In this document: in pieces, positions 5,561 through 14,608 of the stretch
Layout of the letters: every line of letters begins with the position of its first letter
Position numbering within the stretch: position 1 is the stretch's first letter
DNA from: Candidatus Falkowbacteria bacterium UBA917
GTDB lineage: Bacteria > Patescibacteriota > Patescibacteriia > Patescibacteriales > Patescibacteriaceae
Assembly: GCA_002293855.1 (NCBI GenBank)
Contig: DBEB01000036.1
Coordinates: forward strand, 1 to 44,253
DNA: 44,253 nucleotides
Reading direction: 5' to 3'
The notes under the pieces: generated by a model
Seen by the model: only the letters and a program-made list of their open reading frames with translations
Told to the model about the DNA's origin: nothing
Databases searched by the model: none
Made by a program: the position numbers and the translations under genes

Positions 5561-7975
5561 ATGGCCAAAGACAACGACAACAGTCAGTTTTTGTTTAATT
5601 CTACGCAACCAAGTCTAGCTCATTTGGATTGGCGTAGACTACTACCTTGGCTCATTGCTGCGCTCAGCCTATGCTTAGCTCTCGGGCTAGCTTTTTGGTT
5701 ATGGAGCAAATTTGGCAGCACTCCCCAGCTTAGCACCGTTGAAACTAGTCCTAACAACACTAGCTCTTCTATCGGTGGGCTGAATAACAAACTCGGCAGC
5801 TCTACAGTACCAGTTGTCAACGCTCCTGATCAAAACGAAACTCTAGCTTTTGGTGATTTTTATATTAGACCTAGCGGCGCTCCAAGTATTCTTGCTAAGG
5901 GCGTCACTTTGCCAACCAATATCAAAGAACAAAGTGCTAACTACTACGCCCTCAATCGTGAGATTGCACTTAGCGCTGATCAGGTCAAGGATTTTAATAA
6001 CAATGGTTTTGTAGTCATTGATAATCCTTTTGGCAAGGAAGCCAAAGACTTTTTCTCCGTTTACAAACTTTTAAACCAAAAAAACTTGCCTTTCTTAGTT
6101 ACCAACGACTTTCTCTTTTATTATTACCAAAACACTCTCAAGAGCATTTTTAAACAATTAGAATCCGACACTTTTTACCAAGAAACTTGGGCTTTTAACA
6201 AGGCTATGTTCGAGATCGCCAATCAACGCTATCTCGATCGCTACGCCAAGCTAGGCTTGGTCAATGACACTGTTCTGGAGGCTATGCGCCTAGAAGCGGC
6301 CTACTTTGCAGTCAGTCTCGAATTACTCAAGGTCAAGCCCAATCAAATCATTCCTGATAGTCAAGCCTCGGTTACGACCAAAGAATGGTTTAAACTACAA
6401 TTCACTCAGCGAGAGGCGGCGACTTATAAGTTCACGGTACCTAGTTACCTAGCTCTCGACGTCGGTAAAGAGCTTGCTTTGATTAATAAAGCCAAGGCTC
6501 TGACCAAGCCAACTCTATCACCAGTTTTGCTTTATCCACGAGATTACCAAGACTTTGTTCTAGCGGCTAGTTATGAAAAAAATCATCGTCTAACTAATTT
6601 TTATCAAGCTCTCACTTGGTCTTCTAGTCTTTTGCCACTTTATTACCAGTCACCAGCTTGTCCTGATTGTCCGCTTGATCAAAGCGACTGGATGATTCAT
6701 CAGGCTGCCGCTCAGTTAATAGCTCGTGACCTACATGTCCATCAAGAACTCAAAAATCAATGGGCCAAAATCTACAAGGCTTATTCTTATTTCTCCGGTC
6801 TGCGTAGCGAGTTGACTTATCTAGATTATAGCGAGGCTTTTATCAAGCTCTTTGGTGATGCACTGGAGAAAAAAGAGGGGAGTCAATCAGCTAAAACCAT
6901 CGAACAAATCTTTGATACTGCTAATCCCGAGCGCGATCAGCAGTTAGCCGCTTTGCAAAGCGAACTCGGTTCTCGCAGTTTTGATCCGGCTAAGGGTGGT
7001 CTAGATCGCTCTACAGCACTCGGACGTTTGTCCTCTGGTTTGCGCATGGTTCAAACTGCCTATTGGCCAACGGAATACATCTACGACAAGCTTACTTTTG
7101 GAGCGGTTGGTGCTTATCTCGATGATCCCAAGCAAATTAACAAAACTACTGACAAGGCCTTGTGCGAAGATGTTAATCGTCAAGTTATCCGTTGTCGTGG
7201 CATTGGTCTCGATATTATTAATCCTATTTTTAACGAAACTATTAATAACAATTATTTTGTCCGCAATACCCGTTTTCAGAACTACTTCAATCAAACACCA
7301 GCTCTTAGACAGCATTTCAATGGTTTTGATAATCGCGCTTGGCATCAAAGTTTCTTCTGGTCTAATCTTCACAGCGCCCAGCAATTCTTGAATAATCGCA
7401 AATTAGAGCAGTTTAATTACAGTTCTACACCTGCTTGGTCTAATGCTGTTTTAAACACCGCCCTAGGTGCTGTGGTCAATGCTAATTTACCTTATGATCA
7501 ATGGCGATACGCCTACCAGCAAGAATCAGGTCTCGCTGGTCAAGAATTAATTAAATATAATTATCTCGAACCCAATCTCACTCTCGTTGATGAGCTTTTG
7601 GCTAATGGCAAAATGGTTTTTGCTGCCTTTGTAAAACTAGGTTTGGTTAAGGAAAACAACCAAGAGTTTAGTGAGCTCTTTGCCGATCTCTCCGCTGCCA
7701 GAGCTCTAATCCTCAAGGAGCAAGCTGGCGAGGAGTCTGATTTTACTGACTGGAACTTTATGAATAATCTGGTTAATAAATACTATGTCGTTGATGCTGG
7801 TGACAAGACCACCAGCGTCAATTTCCGTAGTGACAACAGCTCTAATCCCAATAAAATCTACGCTATGGATCAATCTTTGGAGGGCGTGAAACTTTTGCTG
7901 AGTATGCAATTCCATCAAGGTCGCAATCTGATTGTCGCCGGTCCGGTCTTTAATTTTAATGAACGCGCTCGTTAG
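5561..7975 (+). CDS. membrane-anchored extracellular protein, DUF3160-like
   Basis: This protein has 804 residues from the chosen ATG. An in-frame TTG at 5516 would add 15, but the ATG gives a normal N terminus. Residues 1-27 are polar, residues 28-48 form one membrane helix (LLPWLIAALSLCLALGLAFW), and a low-complexity Ser/Thr/Asn linker follows. The rest should be outside the membrane. The region around LPFLVTNDFLFYYYQNTLK, the later RLSSGLRMVQTAYWPTEYI block and the WSNAVLNTALGAVV block follow the pattern of DUF3160, a large family of unknown function. Four cysteines fall in two close pairs, with the first pair at PACPDC. The gene is followed three bases later by another membrane-anchored protein and then by rodA, so an envelope role is plausible but unproven. 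It ends in TAG. Confidence 0.65.
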   Translation: MAKDNDNSQFLFNSTQPSLAHLDWRRLLPWLIAALSLCLALGLAFWLWSKFGSTPQLSTVETSPNNTSSSIGGLNNKLGSSTVPVVNAPDQNETLAFGDFYIRPSGAPSILAKGVTLPTNIKEQSANYYALNREIALSADQVKDFNNNGFVVIDNPFGKEAKDFFSVYKLLNQKNLPFLVTNDFLFYYYQNTLKSIFKQLESDTFYQETWAFNKAMFEIANQRYLDRYAKLGLVNDTVLEAMRLEAAYFAVSLELLKVKPNQIIPDSQASVTTKEWFKLQFTQREAATYKFTVPSYLALDVGKELALINKAKALTKPTLSPVLLYPRDYQDFVLAASYEKNHRLTNFYQALTWSSSLLPLYYQSPACPDCPLDQSDWMIHQAAAQLIARDLHVHQELKNQWAKIYKAYSYFSGLRSELTYLDYSEAFIKLFGDALEKKEGSQSAKTIEQIFDTANPERDQQLAALQSELGSRSFDPAKGGLDRSTALGRLSSGLRMVQTAYWPTEYIYDKLTFGAVGAYLDDPKQINKTTDKALCEDVNRQVIRCRGIGLDIINPIFNETINNNYFVRNTRFQNYFNQTPALRQHFNGFDNRAWHQSFFWSNLHSAQQFLNNRKLEQFNYSSTPAWSNAVLNTALGAVVNANLPYDQWRYAYQQESGLAGQELIKYNYLEPNLTLVDELLANGKMVFAAFVKLGLVKENNQEFSELFADLSAARALILKEQAGEESDFTDWNFMNNLVNKYYVVDAGDKTTSVNFRSDNSSNPNKIYAMDQSLEGVKLLLSMQFHQGRNLIVAGPVFNFNERAR

Positions 7976-7978
7976 ATT

Positions 7979-8902
7979 ATGCCTAAAAAAATCACCAATC
8001 CAGATTTAAGTAGCACTGAGTTGTTAGAAAAAAAACTCAATGACTTTACTGATGTAGACGGTATCAGTACTAGACGTCTATCTTTTGGACTCTGGTACAT
8101 GAAACATCGTCATCATTTTTTCTTGACAGCGGTCTGGCTTTTAACCATTGTTGCCACTGTGCTCTGGGCTTATTCGCTCTATTATTTTAGCCACTATCTC
8201 TTGGTAGGGTCCAAGATTGATCGAGTTAACGAGGCTAGTCTTGGCGATAATCCACGTGCTGTCGAGCAGCGCAAACTGCTTTCCAGTCTCTCATATGGCT
8301 TTGTTCAAGCCGTCGACCTCGGTCGAGGTAGTTATAGCCTGATCGGTAAATTGGCTAGTGCCAATCAGAGTAATTGGGCGGTTATTGATTATTATTTCTT
8401 GGTTGACGGTCAGCCCTTTGGTACTAGCACTAGCTATATTCTGCCTAGCTCTGAGAAATATTTAACTAGTGTTATTGATAATCAAAGCCTGCCACCACAA
8501 TCAGTACAACTAATTATTAGTAATTTCCGTTGGAGTAAAGTTGACTATCATCAGATCAAAAATTGGTCTGAATACAAAGCTGATCGACTATCCTTTGTGG
8601 TTTTGGATAAAAAATTTGTTGGCTCAGTTCAGTCACAGATCAGTGATCGGCTGCCGGTTAATACTCTTAGTTTCAATATCAATAATCGCAGTGCTTATAG
8701 TTTTCGTGAAGCACCGCTACAAATTATTCTTTACAGCGGTTCTGATGTTGTTTATGTCAAAGAGTATGTGATTAATAATTTTTATTCCAAGGAGCGCAAA
8801 GACATTACTATCAGTCTCATCGGCTCCATGCCCAACATCACTCGTATCGATATTTTGCCAGAAATAAATATTCTCGATCAGGATCTTTATCTCAAAAATT
8901 AA
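7979..8902 (+). CDS. single-pass membrane protein, function unknown
   Basis: This is a 307-residue protein. A cytoplasmic part of about 45 residues is followed by one hydrophobic helix at about residues 46-70 (FFLTAVWLLTIVATVLWAYS). The remaining 235 residues are beta-rich, Ser/Asn/Tyr-rich and probably external. No cysteine motif, catalytic motif or known domain is apparent. The start codon is only three bases after the stop of the DUF3160-like gene, so the two are almost certainly translated from one message. Their shared topology suggests that they act together at the cell surface. I do not recognise the family. Confidence 0.75.
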   Translation: MPKKITNPDLSSTELLEKKLNDFTDVDGISTRRLSFGLWYMKHRHHFFLTAVWLLTIVATVLWAYSLYYFSHYLLVGSKIDRVNEASLGDNPRAVEQRKLLSSLSYGFVQAVDLGRGSYSLIGKLASANQSNWAVIDYYFLVDGQPFGTSTSYILPSSEKYLTSVIDNQSLPPQSVQLIISNFRWSKVDYHQIKNWSEYKADRLSFVVLDKKFVGSVQSQISDRLPVNTLSFNINNRSAYSFREAPLQIILYSGSDVVYVKEYVINNFYSKERKDITISLIGSMPNITRIDILPEINILDQDLYLKN

Positions 8903-8935
8903 AAGACAGTCTGATTAATTAGTCATTTTTTTGAT

Positions 8936-8964
8936 TTGGTCTTTTTGCTGATCTGTGGTAATAA
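8936..8964 (+). promoter_or_regulatory. possible promoter of rodA (near-leaderless)
   Basis: TTGGTC (8936-8941), 17 bases, then TAATAA (8959-8964) preceded by TGG. The predicted start at about 8971 is one base before the rodA ATG. The hexamers are weaker than the consensus. Confidence 0.35.
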
Positions 8965-8971
8965 TAAGCTC

Positions 8972-10078
8972 ATGTTGCATTCACTATTGATCAAAATACG
9001 CTCCTTTGATTGGTTGCTTTTTTTACCAGTAATTTTTTTGGTCTTACTGAGTCTAGCTGAATTATACAGCGTCGGCCTTGGTCAGGCTGCTGGTGACCTA
9101 TCTTTTTTTAAGCGTCAATTAATTTTTAGCATCATCGGTCTAGTTTTGCTCTGCTTACTTGCTGCCAGAGATTATTATTTCCTTTATAGTTACAGCAATC
9201 TCATCTATCTGCTCGGCGTCCTATCTCTAGTGGCGGTGCTGTTTTTTGGCTCTACTATCAACGGTACCAAGGGTTGGTTTAATTTTTTTGGCTTTGGTAT
9301 TCAGCCGGTTGAGGCCGTTAAATATGTTTTAATTGTATTTTTGTCTCGTTATCTGGCTGGCACCTCTACTCTTATCAATCCTTTGCGTAACCTGCTGGTC
9401 ACTGGTTCCGCCACCGCTCTGTTAGCCTTCTTGGTTATGTTACAGCCTGACTTTGGTTCAGCTTCTTTGTTGATTTTTATTTGGCTCTTTGCCCTATTTG
9501 TCTCTGGTCTACCCAAAAAGTTTTTTCTGATTATTTTGTCATTAATGATCATTAGCGCTATGCTAGCTTGGCAATTTTTCTTGGCCGATTACCAAAAAGA
9601 TCGTGTCTTAAACTTTGTTCGTCCTAGTGCTGAGTTAAACTCCAATTATAACGTCAATCAGGCTATGATTGCCATTGGCGCCGGTGGACTCTTTGGTCGG
9701 GGCTTGGGTTTTGGCTCTCAATCCCAGCTTAAGTTCTTGCCAGAAGCCAAGACTGACTTTATTTTTGCCGTTATTGCTGAAGAATTAGGCTTAATTGGAG
9801 TCCTCTTAGTCATCTCCTTATTTAGCCTATTTTTCTGGCGTCTTTTCAAAAATTTGGCTAATATTAAGAATGATTTCTCTAGTTTCCTAGTTATTTGCTC
9901 TGGTGGCTTGATTTTTATTGAAATGTTTATTAATATTGGAATGAACCTGGGGCTGGTACCTGTGGTAGGTATTGCTTTACCATTTTTAAGTTACGGTGGC
10001 AGTTCCCTAATTATTAATTTGGCTATGGTTGGCGCTTTACAGAGTGTGGTAGCTAGATCAAAATTGAAACAATACTAA
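8972..10078 (+). CDS. rodA: RodA/FtsW-type peptidoglycan glycosyltransferase
   Basis: This integral membrane protein of the SEDS family polymerises lipid II into glycan strands together with a class B penicillin-binding protein. From the ATG it has 368 residues. An in-frame TTG 36 bases upstream would add an unlikely non-hydrophobic tail. About ten membrane helices are visible. Family signatures include NGTKGWFNFFGFGIQPVEAVK, the LQPDFGSA segment, GAGGLFGRGLGFGSQSQLKFLP with the following TDFIFAVIAEELG, and VVGIALPFLSYGGSSL near the C terminus. The catalytic aspartate of SEDS enzymes corresponds to the one in TDFIF. RodA is preferred over FtsW because the protein lacks long extensions and no division genes are nearby. 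Its presence implies an active peptidoglycan wall. Confidence 0.92.
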   Translation: MLHSLLIKIRSFDWLLFLPVIFLVLLSLAELYSVGLGQAAGDLSFFKRQLIFSIIGLVLLCLLAARDYYFLYSYSNLIYLLGVLSLVAVLFFGSTINGTKGWFNFFGFGIQPVEAVKYVLIVFLSRYLAGTSTLINPLRNLLVTGSATALLAFLVMLQPDFGSASLLIFIWLFALFVSGLPKKFFLIILSLMIISAMLAWQFFLADYQKDRVLNFVRPSAELNSNYNVNQAMIAIGAGGLFGRGLGFGSQSQLKFLPEAKTDFIFAVIAEELGLIGVLLVISLFSLFFWRLFKNLANIKNDFSSFLVICSGGLIFIEMFINIGMNLGLVPVVGIALPFLSYGGSSLIINLAMVGALQSVVARSKLKQY

Positions 10079-10096
10079 TAATTATTAATACTCTAT

Positions 10097-10732
10097 ATGT
10101 CAAATCTTCAGCTAAAAGCTACTCTGCGTGGCGCCACTGCTCGGCTAGCTACCGAGATCGAAGCCGAGCTTTACGGTCCGGGGCTTGCTAATCAGCATTT
10201 GCTTGTTAGCCGTCATGATTTGGAAAAAGTCTTTGCTCAGTCTGGCAGTTCTCTTTTGATCGATCTAGAGATTGCTGGCGGCTCTAGCGTTTCCGTCATT
10301 GTCCGTGAACTACAACGTGACCCTATCAAAAATCAAATCATCCACGCTGACTTTATGCAGGTGGATATGAAAAAGCCAGTTACTGTGACTGTCGGCTTTA
10401 CTACCGAAGGTAAGTCTCATGCCATCAGCAATATGGGTGGTATGTTAGAAAAAAACTTGGCTCAAGTTAAAATTGTTTGTTTGCCACAGTACTTAGTTAA
10501 ATCTCTTGCTGTTGATTTGGGCAAGCTCTCTGATCTCAAATCCGTCATCCGTGTCGCCGATTTGATTGTTCCAGAAGGTGTTACTGTCAAAAACAATCCT
10601 CGTGATGTTATTTATAGTATCGCTGCTAGTCGCCGCGCTGTTTCTACCGAAGCTAAGGGTGATGCTGCCCCAGCTGCCGGCGCTAAAGCTACTGATGCTA
10701 AGGCTCCAGCTGCTCCTGCTAAGAAGAAATAA
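10097..10732 (+). CDS. rplY: ribosomal protein L25 (CTC/TL5 family)
   Basis: This is the 50S protein that binds 5S rRNA, here in the long, two-domain CTC form (211 residues). The N-terminal 5S-binding barrel covers about residues 1-92 (LKATLRGATARLATEIEAEL, then RELQRDPIKNQIIHADFMQV). The C-terminal TL5 beta domain follows (VTVTVGFTTEGKSHA, then VADLIVPEGVTVKNNP). The final 30 residues are a low-complexity tail of Ala, Lys and Pro, common in this family. The gene lies 18 bases after rodA and is closed by a strong terminator, so it may share the rodA transcript. No SD sequence is visible. Confidence 0.93.
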   Translation: MSNLQLKATLRGATARLATEIEAELYGPGLANQHLLVSRHDLEKVFAQSGSSLLIDLEIAGGSSVSVIVRELQRDPIKNQIIHADFMQVDMKKPVTVTVGFTTEGKSHAISNMGGMLEKNLAQVKIVCLPQYLVKSLAVDLGKLSDLKSVIRVADLIVPEGVTVKNNPRDVIYSIAASRRAVSTEAKGDAAPAAGAKATDAKAPAAPAKKK

Positions 10733-10748
10733 TCATTTCTCTCTATCT

Positions 10749-10780
10749 AAAAAATCTCCCCAAATTTGGGGAGATTTTTT
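10749..10780 (+). terminator. rho-independent terminator after rplY
   Basis: The palindrome AAAAAATCTCCCCAAA (10749-10764) / TTTGGGGAGATTTTTT (10765-10780) forms a strong hairpin, closed in practice by an AAATTT loop and ending in a T run. It separates rplY from valS and could work on both strands. Confidence 0.9.
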
Positions 10781-10842
10781 ATTAAGTAGCTTGTCAACTA
10801 CAGGAATATTTGTTAGGATTTTGACATTGTTAAGCAAATTTT

Positions 10843-13473
10843 ATGGCTATAGAACTAGATAAAGTTTATCAGAGTGACAAATACGAAGACGAGATTTATC
10901 AGTCTTGGGAACAAGGCGGTTTTTTTAATCCTGATAAGCAGTCTTTGTCTGACAGCGCCGAGTCCTATACCATTATTTTGCCTCCTCCCAATATCACCGA
11001 CAAGCTTCACCTTGGCCATGCCGCTATGCTCGCCATCGAAGATCTCTTCATCCGCTTTCACCGCATGAATGGTTATCGTACACTCTGGTTGCCGGGTACT
11101 GATCATGCTGCCATCGCTACTCAGACTGCTGTCGAGAAGAAGCTTAAAAAAGAACAGGGTGTCAGTCGTCATGAGCTCGGTCGTGATGCCTTTTTGACTG
11201 AAGTGAATAGCTTTGTCGCTGTCACTCAGAGTACTATCATTGGTCAAATGAAAAAAATGGGCGCTTCCCTTGATTGGTCCCGTCTAGCTTTTACTCTTGA
11301 TGATGATCGCCAAGCTGCAGTGCGTGAAATGTTTTGTCAGATGTATGAGGCTGGTCTAATCTACCGTGGTGAACGAGTGGTTAATTGGTGTCCACGTTGT
11401 GCTTCGACTCTCGCTGATGATGAGGTCGAGTACAAAGAACAAAAGGCCATGCTCTATACTTTTTACTATTCCCAGGATTGCCCCATTGCCATTTCTACTA
11501 CCCGACCAGAAACCAAGTTGGGCGATGTGGCTATTGCTGTTAATCCCAGGGATGATCGCTACAAGCAGTATATCAATAAAGATTTTGTCGTAGATTTTTG
11601 TGGCGTAGAGTTGAAACTCAAAGTCATTGCTGATCGCAATGTTGAAGCGGAGTTTGGTACCGGTGCTCTCGGTGTTACGCCCGCTCACTCGATGGTTGAT
11701 TGGCAAATGGCCGAGGCTCACGGCTTGGCAGTTATCAAGGTGATTGATGAGTCCGCTCAGATTCACCAAGGTTTTGGTGACTATTCTGGTCTATCAACTC
11801 TAGAAGCTCGTGAGAAAATAGTAAGTCAGTTGACTGCAGCTGGACTAATGATCAAAGCAGAAGAAATTGATAACAAGCTCTCGGTTTGTTATCGCTGTGA
11901 TACAGCTATTGAACCGCTACCATCCAAACAGTGGTTTGTAGCTGTTGATAAAGCTACTGAGCGTCTAGCTGGTAAGTCTCTCAAGCAAGCCGCAGCAGAA
12001 GTCGCGAGACTTGGCGAGATCCAATTTATGCCTGAGCGCTTTACTAAGCGCTATCTAGACTGGATGGATAATTTGCGTGATTGGTGTGTCAGTCGTCAGA
12101 TTTGGTTTGGTCATCGTTTGCCGGTTTGGTATAAGGGTAAAGAAGTCTTTGTTGGTCGGACAGCGCCAGCAGGGGAGGGCTGGCTCCAAGATAGCGATAC
12201 TCTGGACACTTGGTTTTCATCCGGCATGTGGACTTTTTCGACTCTCGGTTGGCCTGCTGCTTTTGCTAACGGTCAAAAGTCTGGTGACTTGCTGAACTTT
12301 CATCCGACGCAAGTCCTCGAAACTGGCTATGAAATTATTACGCTCTGGGTTAGTCGTATGATTATGATGAGCCTCTTTGCTCTGGGTGAAGCTCCTTTTA
12401 ATAAAGTCTATTTGCACGGCATGATCCTAGATCAGCACGGCAAGAAAATGAGCAAATCCAAAGGTAATGGCATTGATCCCTTGGATATGATCAAGCTCTA
12501 TGGCACCGATGCTGTCCGTCTCTCTCTACTGACTGGCACTACCGCGGGCAATGATTCTCGCATTAGCGAAGATCGTATCGCTACTGAGCGCAACTTTGTT
12601 AACAAGTTCTGGAATATCGCTCGCTACATCAGTTCTAGTCCTAATTTCAATTTCCTTGTAGCTGATTCCGATATTAATTATTCGCAGTTAACCCTAGCTG
12701 ATGAATGGATTTTGAATAAATTAAATATTTTAATTACTTCTACAACTGAACAAATCAAGGCTTACAATTTTTCAGTGGCTGGTGAAGCTCTCAAAGAATT
12801 TACTTGGAATGATTTGGCTGACTGGTATTTGGAAGCAACTAAATTTTCTCGTGGTTCAGAGACTGATAAAGTCTTGTCCTTTGTTCTGCGGACTATTTTG
12901 AAACTCTGGCATCCCTTTATACCATTTGTCACTGAAGCTATCTGGCGTGAGCTCAGTGCTAAGGCTGATTTGATTATCACTGCTTGGCCAGTTGCTACTA
13001 GTCATAATTTTGCTCAAGCCGCTAATTTTGAACTCATCAAAGAGTTAATTGTTGCTATTCGTACTGCTCGTAGTGAAAATACTATTGAGCCAGCCAAGAA
13101 GCTAAATGTTATTATTTGTAAAAACTCTAACATTTGGTTAAATGAGCAAGTTTCTTTAATCAAGAGTCTACGCACCGGTATTGGCGAATTAACTATCACT
13201 GACAATGATGATCTACCTGCAGATGCTATTGTTATCACTGCTGCCGGTCTAACCATTTACTTGCTCGGCGCCATTGATAAAGACAAAGAAAAAAATCGTC
13301 TCAGCAAAGAACAAGAACAACTCATCAAACAAATCAGTGGTCTAGAAGCTCGTCTAGCTAGCGAAGAGTTTCGTTCTAAAGCTCCAGCTGATTTGGTTGC
13401 GAAGCAAAACGATCAGCTCAGTGCTGCCAAAGATCAGTTAGCTAAAAATCAAGCCGCTCTCGCTAAGCTCTAA
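10843..13473 (+). CDS. valS: valyl-tRNA synthetase
   Basis: This is the class I synthetase that charges tRNA-Val, 876 residues. The nucleotide-binding motif PPPNITDKLHLGHA includes HLGH at residues 56-59, and the KMSKS loop is KKMSKSKGNGIDP with M at residue 536. The editing (CP1) domain contains TTRPETKLGDVAIAVNP. Two Cys-x2-Cys pairs (WCPRC and CYRC) probably hold zinc. The ETWVSRMI-like region reads ETGYEIITLWVSRM. The anticodon-binding domain follows, and the last 65 residues form the coiled-coil tail (EKNRLSKEQEQLIKQISG) that in ValRS contacts the tRNA corner. The length is normal for bacterial ValRS. Isoleucyl and leucyl enzymes are excluded by the tail and by the PNITDKLH motif. Confidence 0.97.
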   Translation: MAIELDKVYQSDKYEDEIYQSWEQGGFFNPDKQSLSDSAESYTIILPPPNITDKLHLGHAAMLAIEDLFIRFHRMNGYRTLWLPGTDHAAIATQTAVEKKLKKEQGVSRHELGRDAFLTEVNSFVAVTQSTIIGQMKKMGASLDWSRLAFTLDDDRQAAVREMFCQMYEAGLIYRGERVVNWCPRCASTLADDEVEYKEQKAMLYTFYYSQDCPIAISTTRPETKLGDVAIAVNPRDDRYKQYINKDFVVDFCGVELKLKVIADRNVEAEFGTGALGVTPAHSMVDWQMAEAHGLAVIKVIDESAQIHQGFGDYSGLSTLEAREKIVSQLTAAGLMIKAEEIDNKLSVCYRCDTAIEPLPSKQWFVAVDKATERLAGKSLKQAAAEVARLGEIQFMPERFTKRYLDWMDNLRDWCVSRQIWFGHRLPVWYKGKEVFVGRTAPAGEGWLQDSDTLDTWFSSGMWTFSTLGWPAAFANGQKSGDLLNFHPTQVLETGYEIITLWVSRMIMMSLFALGEAPFNKVYLHGMILDQHGKKMSKSKGNGIDPLDMIKLYGTDAVRLSLLTGTTAGNDSRISEDRIATERNFVNKFWNIARYISSSPNFNFLVADSDINYSQLTLADEWILNKLNILITSTTEQIKAYNFSVAGEALKEFTWNDLADWYLEATKFSRGSETDKVLSFVLRTILKLWHPFIPFVTEAIWRELSAKADLIITAWPVATSHNFAQAANFELIKELIVAIRTARSENTIEPAKKLNVIICKNSNIWLNEQVSLIKSLRTGIGELTITDNDDLPADAIVITAAGLTIYLLGAIDKDKEKNRLSKEQEQLIKQISGLEARLASEEFRSKAPADLVAKQNDQLSAAKDQLAKNQAALAKL

Positions 13474-13581
13474 TCCGCTTTGGTTTATTGCTTTAGTTTA
13501 ATTTGTAATTATTATTTAGACTTGTTACAATTAAAAAACAGGCTGTGCTTATTATTTCGCTCAGTTTTTAGCTTTAAAAAC

Positions 13582-14607
13582 ATGCTGAAAGTCAAAAAGG
13601 AAGGTGTTATTTTATCTCCAACCGGCCGCGCTTTTGAGAAGCGGGCTGTTTTAAATCCTGGTATTTTACAAATTGGCGACACTGTTCATGTGGTCTATCG
13701 AGCTGTTGCCAAAGACCATATTTCTACACTCGGTTATGCTCGTCTCGACGGCCCCTTAACTGTCGTTGAGCGTGCCAAAGAACCGATTTATGTCCCCAAG
13801 TATCAATACGAAAAGAAAGGTCTAGAAGATCCACGTCTCACCATGATTGATGGTGTGATTTATCTCACCTATGTTGCTCATGACGGCAAGCATGCTCTGA
13901 TTGCCTATATGAGTGGCACTGACCTGTTTCATCTCAAGCGTGGTGGTATTATTAGTGCCAAAATTCGCTACGCTCGTGCTGGACGCTTCTTTAATGCTGT
14001 CAAACTCAAAGACGATTATTTCTTCTTTGAAGCTTATTACAAAAATTTCTCCGGCAAAGATGTCATGGTTTGGGAGAAAGACGGTGTGCTCTTCCCCGAA
14101 AAAATCAATGGTAAATTTGTCTTGACTCACCGTGTCCTGCCAGATATTCAGATTGCTGAGTTTCATAATTTTGATCAGCTCAAAAAAAATTCTTTCTGGT
14201 TAGAATACTTCCAAAATATGCACAAACAGGTTATTTTGGAAAATAAATATTCTTTTGAGGAGCGTCACATCGGTGGGGGAGCACCACCTATCAAAACCAA
14301 AGACGGTTGGCTAATGATCTATCACGGTACCGAAGAAAACAATCACGGTCGCACCTATCATGCCTGTGCAGCTTTGTTTGACCTCAAGGATCCACGTCGC
14401 CTGATCGCTCGTTTGCCTGAGCCACTCTTTTCACCGACTGAGGACTATGAGTTATCTGGTTATGTTGATAATGTCGTTTTCCCAACTGGCACTGCGCTTT
14501 TTAACGATCGTCTCTATATCTACTACGGGGCTGCCGACAACCATATTGCCGCCGCTAGTATTGATCTCAACTACTTACTAACTGAATTGAAAAAGCATAA
14601 GCTTTAG
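13582..14607 (+). CDS. GH130-family beta-mannoside phosphorylase or hydrolase
   Basis: The chosen ATG gives 341 residues. An in-frame TTG at 13480 would add 34 non-conserved residues. The five-bladed propeller fold of glycoside hydrolase family 130 is recognisable from NPGIL (about 25-29), the GLEDPRLT motif (about 80-87) holding the catalytic aspartate, the HIGGGAPPIKTKDGWLMIYHG block (about 230-250) and the final YIYYGAADNHIAAASI. GH130 members phosphorolyse or hydrolyse beta-mannosides such as mannosyl-glucose, mannosyl-GlcNAc or beta-1,2-mannan. The exact substrate cannot be read from the sequence. There is no signal peptide, so the enzyme acts in the cytoplasm. It is followed one base later by a glycosyltransferase and then by a glycosidase, suggesting one pathway. 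It ends in TAG. Confidence 0.88.
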   Translation: MLKVKKEGVILSPTGRAFEKRAVLNPGILQIGDTVHVVYRAVAKDHISTLGYARLDGPLTVVERAKEPIYVPKYQYEKKGLEDPRLTMIDGVIYLTYVAHDGKHALIAYMSGTDLFHLKRGGIISAKIRYARAGRFFNAVKLKDDYFFFEAYYKNFSGKDVMVWEKDGVLFPEKINGKFVLTHRVLPDIQIAEFHNFDQLKKNSFWLEYFQNMHKQVILENKYSFEERHIGGGAPPIKTKDGWLMIYHGTEENNHGRTYHACAALFDLKDPRRLIARLPEPLFSPTEDYELSGYVDNVVFPTGTALFNDRLYIYYGAADNHIAAASIDLNYLLTELKKHKL

Positions 14608-14608
14608 T

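Noticed and set aside
7001..7391. Overlapping open frames on both strands in the DUF3160-like gene
   Set aside because: They lie inside a continuous long gene and have no RBS, promoter or family match.
13480..13581. Longer GH130 protein starting at TTG 13480
   Set aside because: The extra 34 residues are not part of the family, and the ATG at 13582 matches the normal GH130 start.
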